IMG/VR virus record: IMGVR_UViG_3300005617_000227
Span: 1 to 27,498 of that record
From: a virus
DNA: 27,498 nucleotides
Strand: one strand, 5' to 3'
Position numbers and translations under genes: made by a program. The notes beneath the pieces were generated by a model. The model was not told the origin of the DNA, did no database searches, and saw only the letters and a list, made by a program, of their open reading frames with translations. Positions 21,590-27,498 of the stretch are shown piece by piece (within the stretch, counting starts at the first letter, position 1; each line of letters begins with the position of its first letter).

Positions 21590-21948
21590 TAGTCGGCCTC
21601 GGAGACGGAGCCGAGCATCTCGCTCGCGATCTCCGCGCGGGTGAAGTAGAGGACGTTCACGCTCGCGCCGAGGTCATCGAACCCTGGGTCGGCGTGCACG
21701 GTCGCGTTCGATCGCGCGACGAACACGCCGCCGAGGAGGAGCGGGTGATTCGAGCGACACGCCAGGTACGCGCCGAGGACGACCTTGACGCCCTCGACAA
21801 TCGGTGTCTCGTCGTACTCGAGCAGATCGAAGTACCAGGCCGCGTCGCGCGTGTTCCATCGCGCGCGAAACACGTACTGGTCGCCGTCGATGACGGTGAC
21901 GAACCTGTAGCGGCCGACCGACGGGCGGAATGGGATGAGGAGCGCCAT
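21589..21948 (-). CDS. Baseplate plug-like protein (DUF6983-like)
   Basis: The 119-residue protein starts at ATG 21948, directly after the upstream stop. It is a compact beta protein: RYRFVTVIDGDQYVFRARWNTRDAAWYFDLLEYDETPIVEGVKVVLG shows the pattern 'dG..y.l.lrWn.r...WyldL.d..g.pi..g..l' seen in the small baseplate plug or central-axis proteins of compact contractile-tailed phages such as cyanophage Pam3. It sits between Dit-like and hub-like genes, the usual place. The assignment is from memory of the pattern and not from a search. Confidence 0.7.
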   Translation of the reverse strand: MALLIPFRPSVGRYRFVTVIDGDQYVFRARWNTRDAAWYFDLLEYDETPIVEGVKVVLGAYLACRSNHPLLLGGVFVARSNATVHADPGFDDLGASVNVLYFTRAEIASEMLGSVSEAD

Positions 21949-22821
21949 CTACTTCGTGGTCCAGCGATTCGTGGTCGGGTCGCGCGTGAGCCCAAACATC
22001 GAGGGTTCGACGGTCTCGCCCGGGTGCACCTGCTTGTAGTTGTTCATCGCCTCCGCGCGGTCCTGCACGCTGCCGATCCTCGAGACGTCGTTGCTGGCGC
22101 GCGCGAGCGCGCGGTTCGTCATCAGTCGTTGGTCGCGGTCGAGGTCCAGCGCGAACGCGTTGAGCTCGGCGGTGCTCAGCTCCTTGCCGTTGGCGTGCAG
22201 GAGGAGCGACGGCTTGTCCTTGCGGCTCTGGACCGTCACGACCTCTTGCCCCGTAATGACGCCCGCGGGGACGGTCTGCGGTGACGTGCCGGGCGGGTTG
22301 CCCTTGCGCCAGAGCACGCGGCTGCCCGCGATGAGCTTGTCCAGTGACAGGCCGTAGTTGCCCTCGCCGCCGAGATTCGGGACCGCGACGGTGACGCGCT
22401 TATTCTTGACGATCCGAACTTCCTTGAAGTGCGCCGTGAAGATCAGGGCGCCGTAACCTTTCGCCTCCTGCGGGATCGTCAGGGTCTCGAGGGCCATGTT
22501 CTCGTACTTGCGCAGCGCCGTGACGACCGTGACCGTCGAGCGCGCGAGCCAGATCTGTTCCAGCCTGCGGTAGGCGTCGATCGCGGGTGGGGGCGTGCCT
22601 CCAGTGGCCGCGAGCGTACGCGACGGATCGGTCTTGATCGCACCGATCGGCGTGTTGCTCACGATCGCGCTGGTCAGCGTGAGCTCGCGCGGCTTGTTGC
22701 GGATGTTGTCGGAGATGTCCGCACCGTCCTCGACCGGGTGCTCGGTGATCTCGGACGTGAGCGTGTGCTCCTCGGTCTCGACCGCATCGATCGGGTATCC
22801 GTCAATCACGACAAACGACAT
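21949..22821 (-). CDS. Dit-like baseplate protein
   Basis: This 290-residue protein starts at ATG 22821, overlapping the tape measure stop by one base (TAATG). The N-terminal ~145 residues (TSEITEHPVEDGADISDNIRNKPRELTLTSAIVSNTPIG, then AYRRLEQIWLARSTVTVVTALRKYENMALETLTIP) have the Dit-like N-terminal pattern, 'hpvedGaeisDhi...p..l.l.g.vsn.P'. This domain forms a ring around the tail tube end. The C-terminal half is less conserved in appearance (LGGEGNYGLSLDKL, QSRKDKPSLLLHANGKEL) and helical near the end. It sits in the normal place after the tape measure gene. Confidence 0.78.
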   Translation of the reverse strand: MSFVVIDGYPIDAVETEEHTLTSEITEHPVEDGADISDNIRNKPRELTLTSAIVSNTPIGAIKTDPSRTLAATGGTPPPAIDAYRRLEQIWLARSTVTVVTALRKYENMALETLTIPQEAKGYGALIFTAHFKEVRIVKNKRVTVAVPNLGGEGNYGLSLDKLIAGSRVLWRKGNPPGTSPQTVPAGVITGQEVVTVQSRKDKPSLLLHANGKELSTAELNAFALDLDRDQRLMTNRALARASNDVSRIGSVQDRAEAMNNYKQVHPGETVEPSMFGLTRDPTTNRWTTK

Positions 22822-24320
22822 TACCGCTTGCCTCCGGTGAGGTTCGTGTACGCCTGGCGCACCACGTCCTTATGAGACTCGGTGACGGCGTCGCGCACGA
22901 TCCCCTGCAGCTCCTCGGGTGACAGCTTCGAGCCGTCGATCTTCACGTTCGTGTCCCCGAACGTGTTGGTCTGGTTGATCGCGGCGTTCGCTTCGTTGAG
23001 CTGCGCCTCGAACGTTCGGGACGCGACCGCACCGGGTGCCTGGTCCGCGACGTACTTGATGGCGCCGCCGATCGACTGCGCGCCCGAGATGATCTTGCCG
23101 ATCACGGGCGTGTCCTTGATCTCCTGCCACGCCTCTTTGGCGCCGGCGACGACGTCGGCCCACATGTCGCGAAACTTCTGCTTGATCGCCTCGGTGGTGT
23201 CGTCGATCCACTTCTGCGCGCGCTGCGGCAGACCCTGGAGCCACGCGACCGCGTCCTTACCGCCCTGCACGAGGGCGTGCCACATGTCCGTGAACGTGAC
23301 CTTCTTGCCCGTGATGTACTCGAGCAGCTTTCGGAACGCGAGCACGACGAGCGCGATCGCGGCCACCACCAGCACGAGAGGCAGCGTCGCCAGCACCCAC
23401 GCGATGCCGCTGGCGATCGCGGCCTCGATGCTGGCTGCCTTGAAGAGCCCGAGCGCGACGATCAGCGCGAAGATGATCTCCTCGTGGTCTTGAAAGAGCC
23501 CGATCACGAATTTGAGAACGCTGCCGATGACGTGGAACGCCGCGGCGAGTCCCTCGAGTACGGCCTGCAGCGTCGACGCGATCGCTTCGCGGTTCTCCGA
23601 GACCCACTTGCCGAGGCCCTCGGCCATCTCGGTGAGTGCGGGCAACACCGCCGACACCGCGGTGTTGCGCACGCCAACGAGCGTCGCGTGCAGTCGCTTC
23701 TGCGCGGCTTCGAAATCATCAGCCGCTTGCAGCGCGTCACCGCCCATGACGAAGCCCATCTTCTCGGCCTCGTTGCGCAGGTCGACGATGCCTTCCTTGC
23801 CCTTGTTGAGCAGGAGCAACATCTTCGGACCGGCCTGGCGCCCGAAGAGCTCGATCGCGAGTGCGGTCTTGTTGACCTGCGGGCCCGCCTTCGCGAACGC
23901 GTCGGCGAGGACCTCGAGGTTCTGGTCGAGCGATTCGCCCTTGAGGTCCTGCATGTGGACGCCGAGCTTTTGCAGCGCGTCCGCGGTCGGGCCCGTGCCC
24001 TTGGTCTTGACGTCCTCGAGCCCCTTCGACAGGCGAAACAGCGCCCCGCGCAGGGTCTCGACGGGGACGTCTGACGCGATCGCGGCGTAGCCGAGCTCCT
24101 GCACGGCCTCAGCGGACACGCCGATCTGCTCGCCGAGGTTCTTCGCCTCCTGCGCGGCCTCGACTGTCGAGCTGACGAGCTCGCCGACCTTCTTCAGGCC
24201 CTCGTACCCGAGATATGCCTCCATCGCGTGGTGGAGGGACTCGACGAGCTCGTGACCCTTGTCCCACTGCGCCTGGTCGGGGACGAGGCCCAGCTTCGCG
24301 ATCAGCTCGGCGACGATCAC
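22821..24320 (-). CDS. Tail tape measure protein (short)
   Basis: The 499-residue protein is read from GTG 24320 (GTGA overlap with the chaperone gene). It begins with ELIAKLGLVPDQAQWDKGHELV and continues with typical tape-measure helices (LGEQIGVSAEAVQELGYAA, LFRLSKGLEDVKTKGTGPTADALQKLGV, ALAIELFGRQAGPKMLLLLNKG). Two hydrophobic stretches lie at about residues 259-320 (AAFHVIGSVLKFVIGLF, IIFALIVALGLFKA, WVLATLPLVLVVAAIALVVLAF) and could insert into the host membrane at ejection. It sets tail length; at 499 residues the tail would be short for a contractile phage. Position just after the frameshifted chaperones is diagnostic. Confidence 0.9.
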   Translation of the reverse strand: MIVAELIAKLGLVPDQAQWDKGHELVESLHHAMEAYLGYEGLKKVGELVSSTVEAAQEAKNLGEQIGVSAEAVQELGYAAIASDVPVETLRGALFRLSKGLEDVKTKGTGPTADALQKLGVHMQDLKGESLDQNLEVLADAFAKAGPQVNKTALAIELFGRQAGPKMLLLLNKGKEGIVDLRNEAEKMGFVMGGDALQAADDFEAAQKRLHATLVGVRNTAVSAVLPALTEMAEGLGKWVSENREAIASTLQAVLEGLAAAFHVIGSVLKFVIGLFQDHEEIIFALIVALGLFKAASIEAAIASGIAWVLATLPLVLVVAAIALVVLAFRKLLEYITGKKVTFTDMWHALVQGGKDAVAWLQGLPQRAQKWIDDTTEAIKQKFRDMWADVVAGAKEAWQEIKDTPVIGKIISGAQSIGGAIKYVADQAPGAVASRTFEAQLNEANAAINQTNTFGDTNVKIDGSKLSPEELQGIVRDAVTESHKDVVRQAYTNLTGGKR

Positions 24321-25011
24321 TCGAAGCCTCCATTCTCGCGCTCGCGACGCTTCGCGCGCGCGCGGGCGTGAGCGTCTGCGACGCGGTCGATCAGCAGGTT
24401 CTCGAGGTCAACGTCGTCCAGGCTCATCTCGCGCACCTTCTCGTAGGGCCAGCCGCGCTCGAGGCAGAGCCTCCACCCTCGCCAGTAGCGCTGGTGGTCG
24501 GGGTCCAGGTCGGTCAGCTCGACGCGGTCGCTGTCACTGCCGGCGTCTTCTCGCGCCGGACGCTTCCGGGAAAAAAACGGCCGAACGTCACCCTCCCGGC
24601 GAAGAAGATGATCTGGAAGTAGAGGTGCGGACGCGCCTCGAACAGGATCGCGCGATCCTCCTTCTTGACGAGCGAGAGCTGGATCTTCTCGGTGGGCGCG
24701 CCTGGGTCCGGCATCACGACTGATGTGCCCGCGCAGATCGGGCCGACCAGGCGCTTGAGCTTGCCACCGCCGATCTGCGACGCGAGCGCGGGGAGGATCG
24801 GCGCGAGCTTCGCGATGTCGCTCGTGTCGCCGCTGAGGTTGATGTCGCCGCTCGAGAGGAGCGGCGCGACTGCGCCGGCCGCGTTCGCGATGATCCCCAT
24901 GACCTCGGGGAGGAGGTCCTCGGCGGCCTCGTACGAGAGCTGCTCCGAGGTGCACACGACTTCGCCGTCGTCGAACTCGGTCGTCTCGGTCTTGCGCTTG
25001 TAGCTGGACAT
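24317..25011 (-). CDS. Tail assembly chaperone, long frameshifted product (GT-like)
   Basis: A -1 frameshift at T_TTT_TTT (24577-24571) joins the first 147 codons of the upstream frame (25011-24571) to 84 codons of the next frame (24571-24317), giving about 231 residues. The added part (DSDRVELTDLDPDHQRYWRGWRL ... DVDLENLLIDRVADAHARARAKRRERENGGFE, with DVDLENLLID) is a helical acidic/basic segment like the T part of phage lambda GT and of myophage counterparts. GT proteins bind the tube protein and the tape measure to organise tail assembly. Its own frame has no good start inside the overlap and ends in a GTGA overlap with the tape measure gene. Confidence 0.8.
24514..25011 (-). CDS. Tail assembly chaperone, short product (G-like)
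   Basis: This is the product made when no frameshift occurs: 165 residues from ATG 25011 (one-base overlap with the tube stop). The protein has an N-terminal strand-rich part (TTEFDDGEVVCTSEQLSYEAAEDLLPEVMGIIANAAGAVAPLL) and a middle with LAPILPALASQIGGGKLKRLVG, ending after the slippery site with a short Arg/Thr-rich tail. Location between tube and tape measure and the conserved frameshift arrangement identify it as the G-like chaperone. Sequence alone would not. Confidence 0.8.
   Translation of the reverse strand: MSSYKRKTETTEFDDGEVVCTSEQLSYEAAEDLLPEVMGIIANAAGAVAPLLSSGDINLSGDTSDIAKLAPILPALASQIGGGKLKRLVGPICAGTSVVMPDPGAPTEKIQLSLVKKEDRAILFEARPHLYFQIIFFAGRVTFGRFFPGSVRREKTPAVTATASS
24571..24577 (-). 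promoter_or_regulatory. Programmed -1 ribosomal frameshift site (T_TTT_TTT)
   Basis: Seven A on the + strand read as T TTT TTT on the gene strand. In the upstream frame the codons are CGT TTT TTT CCC, so the heptamer is in the correct X_XXY_YYZ register. After a -1 slip, translation continues TCC CGG AAG into the long downstream frame. The zero frame would stop at 24514, so 57 bases of overlap remain. GC-rich sequence follows (CCCGGAAGCG) and could form a stimulatory structure. Confidence 0.8.
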
Positions 25012-25436
25012 CAGTCACCACCCGTGCCGACGTTGATGTCGGCGTCGGGGATCATGAAGACCCACTGCCGGCCCGTCAGGTTCTTGCCGAACTCGATCTT
25101 CGCGGTCTTCTTGATGAACGCGTCTTTGCCGGACACGAGCGTCGTGCCGTTGAGGTCGCTGATCGAGATCGGGCCCGTGGGGAGGGAGTTCAGCTTCGAG
25201 TTCGGGACCTGCTTGCTGAGCTTCTCGTTCGTCGGCGATCCCTGGATGATCGTGACGGTGACCGTCGCCATCCGGTTCGCGTTGAGCACGAGCGACACGT
25301 CGCCCTGGCTGCCGACGTGCGGGGTCACCGCGTCCTCGGCGTACTCGATCTCGATGAACGTCCCGTCCATGTAGCCGAGGAACGGAATGTTGTTCCAGCC
25401 GCCGTTGATCTTCTTGGGGTTGTACTTCTTGAGCAC
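25011..25436 (-). CDS. Tail tube protein (DUF3277-like)
   Basis: The 141-residue protein is read from GTG 25436, with a good ribosome binding site GAGGAGA just upstream. The pattern (YNPKKINGGWNNIPFLGYMDGTFIEIEYAEDAVTPHVGSQGDVSLVLNANRMATVTVTIIQGSPTNEKLS ... GRQWVFMIPDADINVGTGG) matches the DUF3277 tail tube family found directly after DUF3383 sheath genes in contractile-tailed phages. It forms the inner tube for DNA passage. Length and order are normal. Confidence 0.88.
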   Translation of the reverse strand: MLKKYNPKKINGGWNNIPFLGYMDGTFIEIEYAEDAVTPHVGSQGDVSLVLNANRMATVTVTIIQGSPTNEKLSKQVPNSKLNSLPTGPISISDLNGTTLVSGKDAFIKKTAKIEFGKNLTGRQWVFMIPDADINVGTGGD

Positions 25437-25452
25437 GTTGTCTCCTCGACCC

Positions 25453-27102
25453 TTAGAAGGTCACGGTGGCGATGAAGTCGATGCTCTGCACTGCGCCCTG
25501 TAGCCGGCCGTGGATCGTGCCGTTGGGCAGCTTGCGGAGAGCGCGCGTGCTCGACGAGATCGCGGACACCTTTGGGAAGGTGATCGACGGCGGCAGGTTC
25601 GTCGGGTCGTTCGGGTCGCCCGGGTCGAGCACCTCGTGCGCGTCCGATGTCGCGTCCGCGAGCACGCCGCGGACCGCGCCGGCGATGAGGTCGATGTCCT
25701 CGTCGGTGTACGCGACCTTCGAGAGCGACACGAGCACGCCGAACGCCGCGCTCTGCACGGAGTCCTGCAGCCAGTCGAGCGCGACGGTGATGTCGAGGTA
25801 GCCGTATACCGTCGAGAAGACCTTGCCGTCCCAGGTGATGCTGCGACCCTTCTCGGTCGTGTACGTGCCCGCGCGGCGGAGGCGGAGGTTCGCGCGCTGG
25901 GTCGCCGTGATCGAGACCGGCGTGACGCCGACGAGCGTCTTGAACGCCTCGGTCCACTTGCCGGGCGCGAGCGGCAGGATCACGCCCGCGCTCGCCGCGG
26001 CGAACGCCTGCACCGGCGACGGGTGGTACTTGCCGGCCGTGCGCTTGTACCCGAGCGACGCGAGCGCGTCGAGCGTGTCCAGGTTGCCCAGGCCGGTATT
26101 GAGCGCGTCGGTGTCGACGACGCACGCGAAGTAGATGCGCGAGTTCGCCTCGATCCACGCGCTCTCCGCGAGGACCTTGGCCTTGCTGTTGTACAGCGTG
26201 AGCAGGCAGTACCAGTCCGGGTCGGCCTGGGCGATCGCTGCGAGGTCCGCCGCGACGCCGGGATCTGCGTGGCTCTCCTTGTTCGAGAGCATGCTCGCGC
26301 TGCCGACCGCGAGCGAGAACCACCCACCCGCCGCGCTGGCCGTGACGAGGAACGGCAGGATCGGCGAGAGCGCACCAGCCGTCGGCGTGGCCGTCTGCGT
26401 GCCGGTACCGTTGGTCGTGATGTCGACGGTGGTGCCCGCGAGCGCGAGCGCCAGGCTGGTGGCGACCTTGAAGTTGTCGGCGTCGACCTTGACCACGTAG
26501 TAGTCGGTCAGCGCGACGATGCCAGCGGGGAGCCCACCACCGCTGTTCGTGAACTGGATCGGCCCGTCGCCGGTGTTCCAGCCGTGCGCGGTGTGGTTGA
26601 GCTTGTCCGTCGTCGCGTCCGCCGTAACCACGATCCCGGTCAGCACCGCTAGCGGCGCGAACGTCGCCGTGTAGTTCTTGCCCACGACCGCGTTGAGCGC
26701 GGTCACGAGCCCGTTGTGGATCTCCTGGGTCGTCGCGCTCGCATCGCTGGTGTACGTCGCAAGCGTCGACGTGACGCCGGGACCGTCCACCTGGATCGTG
26801 TACGCCGCGGAGTTCGCGACGGTGATCGCGCCGATCGTGTACTGCTGCGTCGGCTTGTTGGCGCCGCGGCCGATCTTGAACGTCGTCGGGTGCGGGGACT
26901 GGGCGAACACGGCGTTCGCGATCACGGCCTCGGGCGTGCCCGCGGCGAAGTCGGCGAGCACGTCCGCGTACTGGCCATACGTGCGCGTGAGCTCGGGCCA
27001 CGTCGCGTTGTACGAGACATAGAGAGGCGTGCCGAACCCCTGCTGCGCGATCCCGGCGTTGTTGACCTGGATCGTGAAGGTGACGAATTCATTCACGGAC
27101 AT
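25453..27102 (-). CDS. Tail sheath protein (DUF3383-like) with an inserted module
   Basis: The 549-residue protein starts at ATG 27102 with AGGAG seven bases upstream. Sheath features are the N-terminal part (GFGTPLYVSYNATWPELTRTYGQYADVLADFAAGTPEAVIANAVFAQSPHPTTFKIGRG), the YTIQVDGPGVTSTLATYTSDASATTQEIHNGLVTALNAV domain, the central DPDWYCLLTLYNSKAKVLAESAWIEANSRIYFACVVDTDALN and the C-terminal WTEAFKTLVGVTPVSITATQRANL ... YGYLDITVALDWLQDSVQSAAFGVLVS. It forms the contractile outer tube. Residues about 167-237 are an added module of family A, also present four times in the tailspike. The coding region just downstream is the tube gene, the usual order. Confidence 0.9.
   Translation of the reverse strand: MSVNEFVTFTIQVNNAGIAQQGFGTPLYVSYNATWPELTRTYGQYADVLADFAAGTPEAVIANAVFAQSPHPTTFKIGRGANKPTQQYTIGAITVANSAAYTIQVDGPGVTSTLATYTSDASATTQEIHNGLVTALNAVVGKNYTATFAPLAVLTGIVVTADATTDKLNHTAHGWNTGDGPIQFTNSGGGLPAGIVALTDYYVVKVDADNFKVATSLALALAGTTVDITTNGTGTQTATPTAGALSPILPFLVTASAAGGWFSLAVGSASMLSNKESHADPGVAADLAAIAQADPDWYCLLTLYNSKAKVLAESAWIEANSRIYFACVVDTDALNTGLGNLDTLDALASLGYKRTAGKYHPSPVQAFAAASAGVILPLAPGKWTEAFKTLVGVTPVSITATQRANLRLRRAGTYTTEKGRSITWDGKVFSTVYGYLDITVALDWLQDSVQSAAFGVLVSLSKVAYTDEDIDLIAGAVRGVLADATSDAHEVLDPGDPNDPTNLPPSITFPKVSAISSSTRALRKLPNGTIHGRLQGAVQSIDFIATVTF
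26390..26600 (-). repeat. Fifth copy of module A, inside the tail sheath protein
   Basis: The segment TGDGPIQF, then GGGLPAGIVALTDYYVVKVDADNFKVATSLALALAGTTVDITTNGTGTQT, follows the same order and spacing as the four tailspike modules. It is inserted in the sheath's peripheral beta domain between NYTATF and ILPFLVTAS. Each sheath subunit would display one, so many copies would coat the tail. Confidence 0.8.
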
Positions 27103-27184
27103 CGGTTAGCTCCTGGGGTGGTACGGATCATGCCGGCCCGTGCCTGAGTGGGGTCAGACTAACATGGCACGAGCCTTGCAAGCA
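27103..27184. promoter_or_regulatory. Gap upstream of the sheath gene with conserved 16-bp element (copy 2) and inverted repeat
   Basis: TGGCACGAGCCTTGCA lies on the + strand at 27165-27180. It again matches TGGCACG-N4-TTGCA and differs from copy 1 by one base. GGCCCGTGCC (27135-27144) and GGCACGAGCC (27166-27175) form a 10-bp inverted repeat with one G-T wobble on the gene-strand RNA and a 21-base loop. The sheath ribosome binding site AGGAG is in the same gap. This is the longest gap in the tail operon, so a promoter or processing signal for the sheath onward is expected here. Confidence 0.65.
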
Positions 27185-27498
27185 CTAAGAGAGGAAGGTT
27201 AGGGCTGAGAGATACCCGTGCTCGACGGTGACCGAGCTCGTGCCGCTATCGTTGGACACGAACAGTTCTAGGTAATCTCCCGGATTCATTAGGATTTCGC
27301 ACGACAGTGCGATCGCCTGCACATCGCTCGCGTTGCCGAGCTTGGTGCGGACGATCGACGGAGTGACGGGCGTGCCGTTCTGCGCGATCGCCAGTCGGAC
27401 GACCTGGTTCGCGCCCGCTGAATACACACTGCCCGTGAAGATGGCGCGCGCGTGCCCGGCGACGCGTCCCGTGTACTGGAGTCGGCCCGAGCTCGGCT
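27185..27498 (-). CDS. Jelly-roll-like virion structural protein, N-terminus outside the window
   Basis: The frame is open through the right edge, giving the last 103 residues or so and ending at TAG 27185-27187. A GTG at 27427 would be only an internal start. Segments RLQYTGRVAGHARAIFTGSVYSAGANQVVRLAIAQNG, VQAIALSCEILMNPGDYLELFVSNDSGTSSVTVEHGYLSALTFL follow the C1q/TNF-like jelly-roll pattern 'rl.Ytg....f.i.......a.n....l.I.kNG ... l..GDyiel.v.n.......v....l.a..l'. Such domains occur in phage capsid decorations and fibres. It is the gene before the sheath, a place often taken by head or neck-associated proteins. Confidence 0.7.
   Translation of the reverse strand, partial: PSSGRLQYTGRVAGHARAIFTGSVYSAGANQVVRLAIAQNGTPVTPSIVRTKLGNASDVQAIALSCEILMNPGDYLELFVSNDSGTSSVTVEHGYLSALTFLS

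Noticed and set aside
20013-21644. A 543-residue + strand frame opposite the spike and hub-like genes.
   Set aside because: It is antisense to two genes with recognisable phage tail domains and has no recognisable motif or ribosome binding site.
25510-26652. A 380-residue + strand frame opposite the sheath gene.
   Set aside because: Almost entirely Arg/Glu/Val/Asp; shadow of the sheath coding frame.
1-27498. tRNA genes, CRISPR arrays, insertion sequences, attachment sites.
   Set aside because: No cloverleaf-like segments, spaced identical repeats, transposase frames or att-like core repeats were recognised by eye.

Overview
The window is part of the genome of a contractile-tailed (myovirus-type) phage or prophage with strongly GC-rich DNA. 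Both ends cut through genes, and I see no integrase, terminase, recognisable major capsid or replication genes inside it. The host is not shown directly. The high-GC codon use, the frequent GTG starts, a cysteine-rich 'LTAC' lipoprotein and several sites resembling sigma-54 promoters would fit a myxobacterium-like host, but that is inference only.

Left part (1-5982, + strand): a tightly packed operon whose genes mostly join through 4-base ATGA/GTGA overlaps. It holds two membrane or exported proteins at the left edge, a metallophosphoesterase with an N-terminal zinc-binding segment, five small genes of unknown function, a flavin-dependent thymidylate synthase (ThyX), a small winged-helix-like protein, a P-loop deoxynucleoside monophosphate kinase-like protein and an endolysin with a GH25-like catalytic domain and a C-terminal peptidoglycan-binding domain. 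The block ends in a 12-bp perfect hairpin.

Middle (6081-10793, + strand): after a sigma-54-like site comes a second operon. It encodes a basic repeat protein, an ECF-type sigma factor with an unusual ~215-residue N-terminal extension, a helical protein and an 823-residue mosaic protein of unknown role with a zinc ribbon and short stretches resembling phage head-morphogenesis and portal proteins. A short ORF at its end runs through a good intrinsic terminator and into the gene converging from the other side.

Right part (10675-27498, - strand): transcription is reversed. Reading from the right edge leftwards the order is: a jelly-roll-like structural protein (partial), tail sheath, tail tube, the paired tail-assembly chaperones made by a -1 frameshift at T_TTT_TTT, a short tape measure protein, a Dit-like baseplate protein, a baseplate plug-like protein, a baseplate hub-like protein, a Gp138-type spike protein, the gp25-like wedge protein, the baseplate J-like protein carrying two carbohydrate-binding-like insertions, a 1530-residue beta-helix tailspike built with repeated inserted modules, three smaller tail or appendage proteins, a fibre-like protein and finally a cysteine-rich lipoprotein. 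This is a compact contractile-tail cassette of the type with a DUF3383-like sheath and a DUF3277-like tube.

The strongest leads are: the sigma factor fused to an extra domain inside a phage operon; a 16-bp element found twice (one mismatch) in the only two gaps of the tail operon between the right edge and the wedge gene that are not gene overlaps or short ribosome-binding gaps, matching a sigma-54 promoter on the strand opposite to the genes and forming part of a hairpin each time; the same ~65-residue module present in both the sheath and the tailspike; and the 823-residue mosaic protein.
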